64,000 nt of DNA, from the NCBI RefSeq assembly GCF_000715075.1, contig NC_134090.1, positions 48,863,792 to 48,927,791 on the forward strand, given 5' to 3'. Shown piece by piece: positions 25,149 through 37,645 of the stretch. The notes below the pieces were generated by a model. It was not told where the DNA came from. It saw only the letters and a list, made by a program, of their open reading frames with translations, and did not search any database. The DNA comes from Nicotiana tabacum (taxonomy: Eukaryota; Streptophyta; Magnoliopsida; Solanales; Solanaceae). The translations under genes were made by a program, and so were the position numbers. Positions within the stretch are counted from its first letter, which is position 1. The number at the start of each line of letters is the position of its first letter.

Positions 25149-25973
25149 ATGGCCCCCGCAGAGCTAAAAGAGTTGAAAGAACAATTAAAGGACTTACTTG
25201 AAAAAGGCGTTATCAGACCTAGTACGTCAACATAGGGAGCACCTGTGTTGTTTATGAGAAAGAAAGATGGTTCCTTACGAATGTGTATTGATTATAAGCA
25301 GCTGAATAAGGTGACAATCAAGAATAAGTACCTGCTCCCGAGAATTGATGATTTATTTGATCAGTTGGAAGGTGCCAAATGCTTTTCAAAGATAAACTTG
25401 AGGTCTGGGTACCATCAAGTAAGGGTTAAGGATGAAGATAGTTCGAAGACCGCATTTAGGACTAGATATGGGCACTTTGAGTTTCGGGTTATGTCGTTCG
25501 GTCTGACCAATGACCCAGCAGTATTCATGGATTTGATGAACTATGTGTTCAGGACTTTTTTAGATCTGTTCATAGTTGTATTTATCGACGATATATTGGT
25601 GTATTCTCATTCAGAGGCTGAGCATGCAAATCATCTGCGTACTATGCTCAAAGTTCTACAAGAAGGGAAGTTATATGCAAAATTTTCTAAATGTGAATTC
25701 TGGTTGAACTCTATAGCTTTCCTTGGGCATGTTATTTCGGGTGAAGGCATCCGGGTGGATACACAAAAGATTGAGGCAGTAAAGACTTGGCCTAGACCCA
25801 CAACACTAACGGAGGTTCGTAGCTTTCTCGGTTTGGAAGGTTATTACAGGAGATTTGTGGAAGGATTTTCTTCCCTTTCAGTACATTTAACAAAGTTGAC
25901 TCAGAAGGGAGCAAAGTTGACTCAGAAGGGAGCGAAGTTTCAATGGACTGACGCTTGCGAATGGAGTTTCTAG
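25149..25973 (+). pseudogene. Reverse transcriptase, catalytic Asp lost
   Basis: It is in the same frame as gag. Recognisable RT motifs in order are [40 protein letters not shown] and FIDDILVYS (25581-25592 for FIDD). The first catalytic aspartate, normally in KIDLRSGYHQ, is Asn (AAC at 25395-25397), so polymerase activity should be lost. An in-frame TAG at about 25232 precedes GAPVLF. A 21-bp direct duplication (seven residues, KLTQKGA) lies at about 25892-25933. The segment ends at TAG 25971-25973. Confidence 0.85.
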
Positions 25974-26254
25974 GCCTTAAAGGACATATTAACTTCAACA
26001 CCAGTTTAACATTCCCAGAAGGGACCGATAGTTATGTGATCTATTGTGACACTTCCGACGTTGGATTGGGTTGTGTGCTGATGCATCATGGTAAGGTTGT
26101 GGCTTATGCTTCTAGACAACTAAGAAAGCACGAGAAGAACTACCCGACCCACGATCTAGAGTTAGCCGTAGTAATTCATGCACTAAAAATGTGGAGGCAC
26201 TACTTGTATGGCATTCATGTTGATATTTATATAGATCATAAAAGCCTCCAATAG
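25974..26254 (+). pseudogene. RNase H region, frameshifted and truncated
   Basis: After the stop the sense frame changes near 25974-26010. The RNase H-like segment then reads [12 protein letters not shown]...[13 protein letters not shown]...YIDHKSLQ, with the acidic residues still visible. A stop follows KSLQ and a short block appears to be missing before the next segment resumes in the original frame at 26268. Confidence 0.8.
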
Positions 26255-26267
26255 TCAAAGGAGATGG

Positions 26268-27416
26268 TTGGAGCTACTTAAAGACTATGATATTGATATT
26301 TTGTACCACCCTGGGAAGGCGAACGTAGTACCCGATGCCCTCAGTCGTAGATCTATGGGTAGCCTGTCGTATTTACAGCCAGAAAAGAGGGGAATAACCT
26401 ATGAGGTTCATCAGCTAGCTAGTCTTGGAGTTCGGTTACTGGACTCAGGTGATATTGGAATTACTCTTCAGGATACGGCAACATCTTCTTTAGTACTTAA
26501 AGTAAAGGAACTCCAGTACGAGGATCCTGTGTTAGTTCATTATAGGGATACCACCCTTCAGAAGGAGAAGACTCCGTTTGAAATTACAGAAGATGGGGTC
26601 CTCAGATATCGAGGATGAATATGTGTGCCTAATGTTGCAAGGCTGCGTCGGCAGGTTATGGGAGAAACTCACCATTCTCATTATTCTATCCATCCAGGAG
26701 CAACAAAGATGTATCATGATATCAGGGAAGTGTATTGGTGGGACAGAATAAAAAAGGATATAGCAGAGTTGGTTGCTTAGTGTCCTAACTATCACCAGGT
26801 TAACATTGAGCATCGAAAACCCGGTGGGTTATTGCAAGCTATGGAGATTCCGACTTGTAAATGAGAAGTAATCAATATGGAATTCATCGTAGGCTTACCT
26901 CGTACCTAGTGTAAGTTCGATTCGATATGGGTAATTGTTGATAGGCTTACAATGTCAGCCCATTTTCTACCCGTTAGAACTACATATTCCTCAGAGGATT
27001 ATGCGAGGTTTTATATTAAGGAGATAGTACGACTGCATGGTGTCCCTGTATTTATTATCTCGGATAGAGAAGCTCAATTTACAGCGAACTTCTAGAGGTC
27101 CTTCCAAAAAGGATTGGGGACTCAAGTAAGTCTTAGTACAGTATTTCATCCCCAGACGGATGGATAGGCTAAGTGTACTATTCAAACATTAGAGGATATG
27201 TTACAAGCTTGTGTGATGGACTTCAAAGGTAGCTGGGATGATCATCTGCCGCTTTTTGAGTTCGCATATAATAATAGCTACCATTCCAGTATTCTTTACG
27301 GACAGAAGTGTAGGTCGCCTATAGGGTGGCTTGATGTTGGAGAATCTGGATTACATGGGCGAGACCTGGTTCAGCAAGCCATAAAAAAGGAAAGCTTATT
27401 CGGGATCGACTATTGA
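26268..27416 (+). pseudogene. Integrase, two of three catalytic acids changed
   Basis: The linker ([20 protein letters not shown]) leads into the zinc-binding and catalytic core. The HHCC site has Tyr for the second Cys (CPNYHQ). Of the DDE residues, the first is Glu (GAA at 26880-26882, in NMEF), the second Asp is kept (27063-27065), and the third is Lys (AAG at 27171-27173). Five or more stops interrupt it, including TAG at 27165-27167. A frameshift lies near 27400. Confidence 0.85.
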
Positions 27417-27926
27417 CAGCTCAGAGTTGTCGAAAGTCGTATTCTGACGTGCAACGACGAGATATAGAGTTCGGGGTTGATGAATGGGTATTCTTAAAAG
27501 TGTCACCTATGAAGGGTGTGATGAGATTTGGCAAGAAAGGCAAACTTAGCCCACGGTATATTGGGCCTTATAGGATAATTCGAAGAGTGGGCCAAGTAGC
27601 TTATGAGATAGAATTGCCCTCGGAATTGGAGTCTGTCCATCCAGTTTTTCACGTATATATGTTACGGAAGTACATTGGCGATCCTACCCGAGTGGTGCCC
27701 ACAGATGATGTACAGATTACAGAGGATTTGTCATACAAAGAAATTCTGGTTGCCATCCTAGACTGACAAATTCGCAAGATGCGGAATAAGGAGGTAGCCT
27801 CCGCTAAAAGTACTCTGGAGGAACAACAATGTGGAAGAAATGACTTGGGAGATCAAGGAAGACATAAAGTCTAGATATCACTACTTATTACCTCCTCCAG
27901 AGAAGGGCACGATTAAGGCATCATAA
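27413..27926 (+). pseudogene. Integrase C-terminus and chromodomain-like end
   Basis: The segment FLKVSPMKGVMRFGKKGKLS and HPVFHVYMLRKY is the conserved C-terminal integrase module of plant chromoviruses. Past the stop at about 27764 a shifted chromodomain-like tail is visible (IRKMRNKEVASAK, then an out-of-frame EEMTWEI-like part). Chromodomains in this group direct insertion to heterochromatin; this one is frameshifted. Confidence 0.75.
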
Positions 27927-28129
27927 CCATAAGGTACGTGTACAAATTCTTTTGTTGGTTATTGTCGTTGGTCGTGTGAGGCCATTGTCGTTATTGATAA
28001 TTGCGGTCCTGTATGGCATTGGATTATTAAGCTTCTACAGGGAGAGTTGGTAGTGGTGTTGGTACAAAGGCGACCCTGCCAAAGTTATATAGATCACGGG
28101 GAGTTGAACATTCGAGGACGAATGTTTCT

Positions 28130-28143
28130 AAGGGGGGAAGGAA
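28130..28143 (+). other. Polypurine tract of the chromovirus
   Basis: AAGGGGGGAAGGAA directly precedes the 3' LTR start TGTTACACC at 28144. Confidence 0.85.
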
Positions 28144-28521
28144 TGTTACACCTCGCATTTTCGTACGTGAAAAGTTTCGTCTTCAGTTAATTGACATAGA
28201 CTCGGGGATGAAATCATCTTGACGTTAACGTATTTATGCTATTTATAACAAGCGATAAATAAGTGTTATGAAGGATAAAGGGGTACGCAAATTAAAGAGA
28301 ACGAGTTTCGTTGAAAGTGGCCAATTTGGGATAAAATACAGGTCGAGCGATGATACCCGATAATTATGAACTAGAACCATGCAAGGTACCATATGACCAC
28401 GGTAGTACGATGTATAAAGTATATTAAAAATAAGTAGAATAAAAGTAATTTGAGATAATTTTTAAATTATGCGGGTAATTGATTAATTACTGGGTAACAG
28501 GACATTACCCAGTTAACTAAT

Positions 28522-31347
28522 TGTCACGACCCTAAACCCAAACCCGGTCGTGATGGCGCCTCTCGTGAAGACAAGGCCAGTCGACACTTCCCATTTTTCA
28601 ATTTATTAACGATTAAGCATTTAAGAAACAGTCGACACATGATAAAATAGTTTAAAGTAGCAGATAATATCATAAATACGCGGAAGAACAACCCAACGCA
28701 GCCCGATACCGGGGTGTCACTAGTCATGAACATCTATAAAACCTAATACAAGTCTGACAAATCCACAAACTATTACAATTGTCTGATTAGAAATAGAAAT
28801 GATAAAGAGGGAGAAACACGGGTCTGCGGACATCAAGCAGCTACCTCGTGAACTCCGAATATCCGCCGGGAGCTCTCAACTCGCACCAGCAGGATCAGCA
28901 ACGCCTGAATCTGCACACAGTGGTGCAGGGAGCAAAGTGAGTACTCCAACTCAGTGAGTAACAAAGGTAAATAAAGACTGAAAGAAAAAAATCACGTAAG
29001 GCACAAAGCATTCTATAATGAAGCAGTAAAACCATTTAAAAATAGTAAATCAGTGAAAGATAGGTAAAATCTTTTAACTCAAATGTGTTTTCATGAAAAG
29101 CCTTTTTCAATACTTAAGCAGGTAATTGACAGTCAATTAGGAAAAATAAACACATAAAGGTTCGCCCCTCGGGCACAATATCAACAAATCCGCCCCTCGG
29201 GCAACATCTCATAACAGTACCAGCCCCTCGGGCTCAAATCTCACATCACAATGGGTACCCGCGCTCACTTGGAGTGTACAGACTCCTGGAGGGGCCCCTT
29301 ACGACCCAAGCGCAATCTCAAATTACCTCGTGGCATCATCACTAGGCCCTTGGTCTCATATCAATCAAGCCACCTCGTGGCGTACATATCTCAGCCCTCG
29401 GCCTCATAATCAATGTCAAATATTTTCTCACAAAATAGGCCCTTGGCCTTACTCAGTCAAAATCCTCACAAGCCACTCGGGCAGTAGTAAAACATGTTTC
29501 TCAGCCCAAAATATCATTTAAAAGATCATTTAAGTGTTAAAATAGAGTAAACATGGCTGAGTACAAAAACAGTGAAATATAACATGACTGAGTTCAAGTA
29601 TAAAGTCAAAACAGTGAGGAAATACTAGTAAAAATCCTCGAAGGGTTCAAATAGTTGGCACAAGGCCCAAATATGGCATTCAGTCTAAATGATGATGATA
29701 GCAATTAGGTTTCAGTCAAATATGCAGTAAAATAGTTATCCGGGACGAACCAAGTCACAATCCCCAACAGTGCACGACCCCACGCTCGTCACTAAGCGTG
29801 TGTCTTACCTCAATATAGCACTATGATGTGCAATCCAGGGTTTCAACCCTTAGAACATCATTTACAATCATTACTCACCTCGAAACGATCAAATCTCTAG
29901 CTCGTGGTGCGTTTGCCCCTCGAATCGGCCTCCACTCGCGTCGAATCTATCCAAAATCAGAACGAGGACATCAAAATATGTTAAGGGAACGAAGCCCAAG
30001 TGAAAATAATCAAAATACAACATAAATCCCGAAATTTCCAAAACCCCGACCCCCGGGCCCGCATCTCGGAATTCAATAATTTTTACATCAATAGGTTCCT
30101 TATCTCTCCACGAGTTTATACATATCAAAAGTTCTCAAATCCGACCTCAAATGGTCCTTCAAATCCCCAATTAAAGGTCTAAGTTTCCAAGCCCTAGTTT
30201 CCCCAATTTTCATCCTTAATTTCCAAAATTTCTGGCTCTAATCCGTGACATAATAGCATAGGAAACGAGTTTTAGGTCCAAATTCCTTACCTGAATAAAG
30301 TTCCCTTGAAATCCCTCTTTCAAATCATCCAAAAAGGTCCAAAGCCGAAGTCAAAAATGGCGAAATAGCTCAAATTCGTGAAGGTCACAACTTATACCTT
30401 CTACCCAGTCATTTTCGCATTTGCGGCTATATTTTCGCTTCTGCGGTACTGCATCTGCGGTCAAAACTACCGCATTTGAGGTCCTAACTTAAACTCCCCT
30501 TTCCGCATCTACGATCAACTTTCCGCATCTGCGCCATCGCAGATGCAGTATTCCAACCGCCTCTGCGGTTCCTGACGACTTCTCCGAAATCCGCTTATGC
30601 GGTCAACCTTCCGCTTATACGGCGGCGCACCTGCAGTCCCCAATCCGCAGGTGCGAAAATACCAGAAGCAGCAATTTCAGCAGTTGCAACTAATTCGAAA
30701 CTTCTCCGTTAACCATCCGAAATCACCCCGAGGCCCTCGGGACCTCAACCAAAAGCACAAACATATTCTAATACCTTATTCAAATTTGTAACAATCTTCA
30801 AAATACCTCAAACAATATCAAATCATCCAAAATACATCGGATTCAAGTCAAATTTTCTAAAATCTTTCGAATTTCGCTTTTGATCAAAAATCCAACCAAA
30901 CCACGTCCGAATGACCTGAAATTTTGCACGCACATACCAAATGACACAATGGAACTACTGCAACTCTCGGAATTCCATTCCGACCCTTATATCAAAATCT
31001 CGCCTACCAACCGGAAAACACCAAAATATCAAATTTGCCAATTCAAGCTTAAATCTACTCCGAACCTCCAAGACTCATTCCGATCACGCTCCTAAGTTAC
31101 AAATCACCTCCCGAAGCTAACCGACCCATCGAAACTCACATCTGAGCCCTCTAACACGTAAGTCAACATCCGATTGACTTTTCTAACTTAAGTTTCCTTA
31201 AAAGAGACTAAGTGTATCAAACCTTACCAAAATCATTCCGGATTCGATCCGACCAACCCGATACCACATAACACAGATAGATAAAGCATAAAGAAGCAGA
31301 AATAGGAAAAACGGGTAACTCATGAGACGACTGGCCGGGTCGTCACA
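28522..31347 (-). mobile_element. Solo LTR nested in the chromovirus 3' LTR
   Basis: TGTCACGACCC...GGGTCGTCACA, 2826 bp, flanked by exact 5-bp duplications CTAAT at 28517-28521 and 31348-31352. It has no internal domain, primer site or polypurine tract, so it is a recombined solo LTR. It belongs to the same broad LTR group as 34850-37645, in the same orientation. It contains 'cccctcgggc' repeats (29163-29235) and a palindrome cluster of the CCGCATCTGCGG type (30415-30650). No gene. Confidence 0.9.
30415..30650. repeat. Palindrome cluster CCGCATCTGCGG-type
   Basis: Repeated words like gcatttgcggc, gcatctgcgg and ccgcttatgcgg occur in tight succession, next to the conserved block ccgaggccctcgggacctc at 30730-30750. 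Confidence 0.7.
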
Positions 31348-32970
31348 CTAATAATTGGATAAAAATTATAATTATACCCCCTCCCCCCCCCCCCCACGTG
31401 GCATAAACCCACAATGGCTAAAAAATGACTCTTGATCGCTTTTGCCAGATGGTTACTTATGGAATATAACCAAAACATGACTTAAATTTTAAGTCTTATC
31501 AAAAAAAGACTTGTAAGTATTATCCATGAGACTTGGTAATCAATTCCTTGTAAAAGAGCAAACAACATTCTGTCTTTGGTTTAAAACCAAAAACGTTAGA
31601 AGCAGAAACCATTTCGTCCAACATTTCAAGAAATCCATAGCCAAATTTCGTTTGAAAATTTCAAAGAAGCAAGCACAATTTAGTTCAAGGATTCAGAAAG
31701 CAGAAATCCGATTTTTTTGAGTTCTAAGCTCAATCAATGAAGGTTCTCCAACGGAATATTATACAGAGTTTTTCTTACTCCAGGTATGTTAAGGTCATCC
31801 CTTCTTTCTTTTGGCATAGTCCAAATTATATTGAAGAAACGAGCAAACGCATAGTTTTCACAAATTACTTTATTCATAGAGATACTAGGGATGTTTATAT
31901 TCTTGATTCCTCATGAGAATTATTATTATCTTTTGTTCATGGGTCTCAGAATAATACGCAGTTGAAAAAGTTTATCCGGTAGAAATATTGAGATTTTTAC
32001 GTATTTCTCATGCATTTCACCCATTTATACATGTGCATTGACTCATGACCAAATGACGTTATATACGCGTATATATGTAAATATATGTATATGGTATATG
32101 GAAAAAGGTTACGGCGTTATATGCGCACCACCACCTGATCAGCTGGTATATGTTGATGATATTGCCCACAGTGGCCGAGACGATATGATGAGATGCCCTC
32201 AATGGCTTGACGATATTATGTACACTCATACCTATGCATGGCACGATATTTATATGCATGTGCATGACATTATAAATGTTTCAGAATTTACAAAGTTATT
32301 CAGATTTAAAGATGTGTTTCTTTATTCCATGTTTCATCTATGTCTTTTACGTGCAAATTTTCATGCCTTACATACTCAGTACATTTTTCGTACTGATGCC
32401 CTATTTCACGGGGCCTGTGTTTCATGCCCGAGGTGCAGGTAGGCAAGCTGACGGTCCCCCTTCTTAGGATCCTTGATTAGTGAGAGTTGACGTGTTCCAC
32501 TTGATCCGGAGCTACTTTTGATTTTGGTACAATATGTTTGTATATATATATATATGGGTGTGACGTGGCTCGGTCCCGTCTATGTACAGTTATATCTATT
32601 AGAGTTATGTAGATAGTATGTCTAGTTGGGTTGTATGTTGTCTTGTCGGCTTTCAGTTTTGGATGTATAGTTGTCTACAGCAGCCTTGCCGGCTCGCCCA
32701 CTATATTCTGCATGTATATGTACATACACCTTGTTGGCAGATTTCCTTCATGTAGGCTATTTTCGTAATTCAGCAAATGTTATTCAGGTTTATATCTTAG
32801 ACGCATGCTTAGGGGTGTTTAACAGGTAGGACTCAGGCACTCGTCGCAAACAATCGATTTGGATTGCGCAAATATTGTCTTAATGATGAGACTATATATG
32901 GAAATTTTGGGATGAGGATTCCTCTATGGTAAAAATTTATTCAACTCATGTGTTTATACCAACGGAAAAA

Positions 32971-34130
32971 TATAAAAGTTGCACCCTGTACTTGTATCAA
33001 AAGGTTAGTTTGACACTCAACCTTTATAAATGTTCTAATATCACCCTATTCTTGATCAAGATGAATTTATTTACCCCCTAAAATGTCATAACCAAATTCT
33101 ACCAAAGCAGTGTTTACACGCACTGAACATGTGTCACTTTCACACACACACAAAAAATCTCTTTTTACTGAAATAATCCTCCCCTCTCCTACTGTGAATC
33201 TTTATTTTTCTCTTTTTTCCTCCCATCATTAATTTCTCCTTTTCTACCCAAAACTGCAGAGAAAATTTTCCAGCAATTGATGTGAATCAATCCTCGCTAT
33301 TCGTCGCTTTCTGGATCGTGGTGAACACACATAGCTTGTGAACAAACAAGTATTTTTATCTCTTTACTCATATATTGCCAGAATTTCCATGGCACCGCCT
33401 TCAATGGAGCTGTTAATTTTGATCTCTTTAAAAGCTTTTGTTACAAATTTATTTATAGCTATTTGGTGATAGACCAATCACTTTCACTTCTAGATCTACA
33501 AGCACAAAATATTTTACCCCTTTACTAAATAATAATAACTTAAAGAGAAATTCAAAAAATTAATAAATTTATTTTAGGAAGGTTTCTTTTCTTGGTAACT
33601 GAAAAAAATTATTTTATGTAGTCGTTCATCACCAGAACAAATGGTTTATTCTAATGAAGCACCAAATCATTGAAGATATTTTTTCAGTGAGGGCTCAATT
33701 AGGTCAATAAACAAGCTTTTATTGGTGATGGCTCTATTACAATGGTGGGATGATGTTTGTATGGTGGTAGCGATGGCCGATGTGTGTTTGTGTGGTGGTG
33801 TTCTCTAGCAGAAATTATGGAAAGAAAAATAACAAAAGGAAAGAGAGAATGAGAAGAGAAGAAAACGGGAAAAATAAAAAAGAAAATGGAAGAAAATATT
33901 AAAAGTGTTAGTATTACATTAAATACAACTAATTAAGTGCAATTAAATGTAACAATCAATTAAGAAATGTTATACTGTATAATTTAACCAGCCTTTAATA
34001 TTTTCTTATCTTCCCACGCGCTTTAAGTGAGGTGAACCCACTTTATGAATAAGAATAGGGTGATAGTAGAACGCCCTAAAAATTGGGTGCGAAACTGACT
34101 TTTTGGGACAAATACAGGGCATATCTTATG
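32971..34130. mobile_element. Non-autonomous DNA element with about 85-bp inverted repeats (MULE-like)
   Basis: The left end 32971-33055 and the reverse complement of the right end about 34050-34130 match imperfectly: shared pieces include 'gccctgta(c/t)ttgt', 'gt(t/c)agttt', 'ttctaatatcaccctattctt' against 'ttctactatcaccctattctt'. The interior of about 1 kb is AT-rich and without a convincing ORF. Long inverted repeats suggest a Mutator-like origin, but I could not find a target duplication. Confidence 0.6.
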
Positions 34131-34849
34131 TATATTCCCTATATATATATATATAACATTTGGCCATTCTTAGTTAATATGCATTCTAATCTCATTATAT
34201 CACTTAACTATAGTAAATGAATATGGTTTGATGTAAAGAGTTGGTGTGATAATTGGTGTGATGTCCTAATTTGCTTCCCAGTTACAGGGAGCTATCATGT
34301 CGGATCAAAGACAAGAAACAGTCCTTTAAAGTCACACCTTCTACATTTTCTTAGAAAAGTGCAAAAGATATTTCAAACAAATGTTCTCAAACTTTTTAAA
34401 ACATGGATTAGGATGTCCTAACAACTTCTTGTTCTCAAATTTGAGTTCAATAATCTAAACAAAACTCGGAATGTCTTTGTCTATGCGTATTTAGTACTTG
34501 CTTTAAGAAAAAGTTAGGTATCCAATCAATTAGCAAGAGTTAAAAAATAAATTATGTTCGTTTTGCAAGATAAATCATGTATGATTTCTCTACTAAACCA
34601 AATGCATAATCCAAAAGGTGCAAACACGAAATGTATCTTACTTGTTTGGTTTTTATTGTCAAAATATCGAGAGAAGCAATTTATTATTAGCACTAAAAAT
34701 GAATATTCATGTAACAAATAACTAAATGCGTAATCAGTGAAACTGTTCAATTCAATAAAATAATTCAAAGTAAACAGTTCCAAAGTGAATAGTGTCGTAG
34801 GGTCCTATATTATTGTTATTTTTATTCTTTTTCCTCTAGTGGAGTCCAT
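34131..34849. other. Intergenic, nothing recognised
   Basis: AT-rich sequence with a short TA run near 34141. The minus-strand ORF 34526-34783 has no recognisable domain. Confidence 0.5.
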
Positions 34850-37645
34850 TGTCATGACAAAAAATCTAACCACGTCGTGATGGCGTCTATCGTAATACTA
34901 GGCCAGCTACTTATTTTCAAATTTTTCATTTTTCAAATAAAACTTAAAGAAATTCATAGTTTTAACATAAGTTCAATAAGATAAGAGTAGAAATCCAAAA
35001 TCCAGCGGAAAGAAATACAACCCTGACCTCGGGTGTCACTAAGTCATGAGTCATAACTAATACAACTGTTTGAAATAATATGACCATCACGGTCTGAAAA
35101 TATCCAAAACATATAAACTAAAGGGAGGTAAGGAAAGGAGAAGGCAGAACTGTGGTCGCCAAGCAGCTACCTCGCAATCTCCAAGTGAAAGTCCGCATAA
35201 TATAATCAGTAGCCGCTATTGTGCCCCAACATACCTGGATCTGCACACAGGGGTGCATGGGGTAACGTGAGTACACCAACTCAGTAAGTAACAAGTCCAA
35301 ACTATGGACTGATGGTAGTGACGAACCAAACCCCATACGGGTTGCAATAGATAATTGTACAGAAAAGTAGACATGCTTACAGTTCATGTATTCTTCTCAG
35401 AAATAACCAAACACAGTATGAACAATGCAGAGTATAAGCTCAGAAAAACTCTAAGTATCAATGCACAGATAGCATGATCAATGTCATGTATGATACCTCC
35501 ACTCACAGTGCTTAACCACTCAGTACTATATACGGCCCACTCAGCCCAGGGAAGATCCTTCCCGGAATGTACGTACATCATAGACTATAAGTCACCCAGT
35601 ACCGAGGAAAAACAGGCCAATCCAGCCTCATGGAGAAGATACATCTCCATACCAATACTTCGAACAAGATCCATACCACGGAAGATCCATCCCTCAATAT
35701 CATCCACTACTGCGCTCACTGGGGCATAAAGACTTCGGATGGGCTTCTCTGAGCCCAAGCGCTATATCAATGCCAACGAAGGCATGATCAATTTCATTGC
35801 TGCGACGTGCATCTCGATCCCATACTGTCAATCAATATCCGGCTCTCGGCCTCACTCAGTCAATACTTTCCAGCCTCATACACATGGGCTAAGATCTCAT
35901 GATATAAGCCCGAACAATGATATGATATGGCAAATAGCAACAATCGTTACTGAGGCATGATATAATATGCATGAACAAGACTGAGTATAGAATATACATG
36001 AATTAATGACATGACAGCAAGAAACGACCTCTCGGGTCTCAACAATATCGGCGTGAAGCCTTAACATGATTTGCAGCTTATCAACTTAATCACATAATTA
36101 CAACACAATATCAACATAAAAGAGTAGCTAAGCGGTGCCATGGAATAATCCAGTCCGCATTTCTCACGGTACATGCCACACGCCCGTCACTTGGCATTGC
36201 GTCACCTCAATAGTAACCATAGAACACATAGTTTGGGGTTTCGAACTCTTAGAACCAAGTTTGGAAGCGTTGCTTACCTCAAGACAAGCCAAACTCTAGC
36301 CCGTGACGCCTTTTCCTCTCGATTCGGCCTCCAAATGCCCAGAATCTAACCAAAATCAGAACCATAACATCAAAATATGCTAAGGGAACAAAGCCCATGC
36401 AAAAATAATCAAATTACATCAAAAATTCCAAAATTGGTCAAAACCCGACCCCTAGACCCACGCCTTGGAATCCGACAAAATTTACATCAATGGAATTGGT
36501 CTCCAATTTGTCAAGCCCTAACCCCCAATTTGCTACTGATTTTCCCATAGATTTCAAGTTTACAACCTTAAAAATCATCATAAAAACGAGTTTAGGGACC
36601 AAGGACTTTACCTATAAGAAACCCTCTTGAATTCTCCCTTCAATTAGCTCTCCAAAGCTTCTTCCTGTTTGAAATGTTATGAAAAAATCGCGAAGGAAAT
36701 CTTTTTATACTTTCTGACTCAGGCTTTTAGCACCTGCGGTCCATTTCCACTTCTGCGCTACCGCTTCTGCGGTTTTCACTTATCCGCCAGCCACCACACC
36801 TGCGATCACCTTCTCGCACCTGCGCGATCGCAGGTGCGCTCAAATTCCGCATCTGCAGGCTCCAGCCTTTCCCTCTTTTGGACGTATCTGCAACTTCACT
36901 TCCTCTTCTACGGGCTCGCACCTGTGGTCCCCAAGCCGTAGGTGCGGTAATGACAGAAAACTCAGCAGCTTCAGCTGCAAATTCCCAACTCCAAACTTCC
37001 CATCAACCATCCGAAGTCACCCCGAGGCCCCCGAGACCTCAACCAAAAGCACGAACAAGGCATATACCACTATCCAAACTTATACCAATCTTCAAAATAC
37101 CTCAAACAACATCGAATCAAACAAATAACATCGGATTCAAGCCTAAGGATTTAGGAACTCTCAAATTCCACAAGCGATGCCAAAACCTATCAATTCAACT
37201 CCGAATGACATGAAATTTTGCAAACACGTCAGAAATGACACTACTGACCTACTCTAATTTTTGGAATTCCATTCCGACCCCGATATCAAAATTTTCACTA
37301 CCAACCGGAAAGAGCCAAAATTTTAATCTCGCCAATTCAAGCCTAAATCTAACACGGACCTCCAAATTACATTCCAAAAATACTCCTAAGTCCCAAATCA
37401 CCTCACAAAGCTATCCAAATCATAAAAACCGAATTCCGAGATCGTTTACTTACAAGTCAACTTTCGGTTGACTTTTCCAACTAAATGGCCAACTTAAGAG
37501 AGTAAGTGTCTCATAACACTCCAAAACTACTCCAAACCCGAACCAACCAACTGGATACCACATAATACAGCCGAACAAGAAATAAAGAAGCAGAAATGGG
37601 GGAAACAGAGCGGTAGCTCATGAAACGACCGACCGGGTCATTACA
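34850..37645 (-). repeat. LTR (3' LTR of the deleted chromovirus)
   Basis: TGTCATGACAA...GGGTCATTACA, 2796 bp, aligned along its length with 40637-43527. The palindrome cluster (36735-36945) precedes the conserved ccgaggcccccgagacctc block at 37020. Confidence 0.88.

Larger units (their letters stand above)
21082..32870 (+). mobile_element. Ty3/gypsy chromovirus, complete but inactive
   Basis: The 5' LTR is 21082-22948 and the 3' LTR 28144-32870 (1896 bp once a nested solo LTR is discounted). A tRNA-iMet primer site and a polypurine tract flank an interior of about 5.2 kb with gag, protease, RT, RNase H, integrase and a chromodomain-like end, all originally in one frame. The order integrase after RNase H marks Ty3/gypsy, and the C-terminal chromodomain-like segment suggests the Del/Tekay group. 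The possible duplication is AATGT (21077-21081) and AATAT (32871-32875), one mismatch. Multiple stops, frameshifts and active-site changes show it cannot encode working enzymes. Confidence 0.85.
28144..32870 (+). repeat. 3' LTR of the chromovirus, split by a solo LTR
   Basis: The parts 28144-28516 and 31353-32870 align with the 5' LTR. The intact site in the 5' LTR (around 21448-21470) shows what was there before the insertion. The end reads GGATTGCGCA where the 5' LTR has GGGTCGTGACA. ORFs inside (31526-31720, 32038-32467) are non-coding repeat text. Confidence 0.85.

Noticed and set aside
28522..31347. DNA transposon with TGTCACGACC...GGGTCGTCACA inverted ends
   Set aside because: The ends are LTR ends: 5-bp duplication, TG...CA, and other copies in the window are paired with primer site and polypurine tract.
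35481..35960. ORFs repeated at 41267-41768
   Set aside because: The same ORFs appear in both LTRs of one element; they are LTR text with no known domain.
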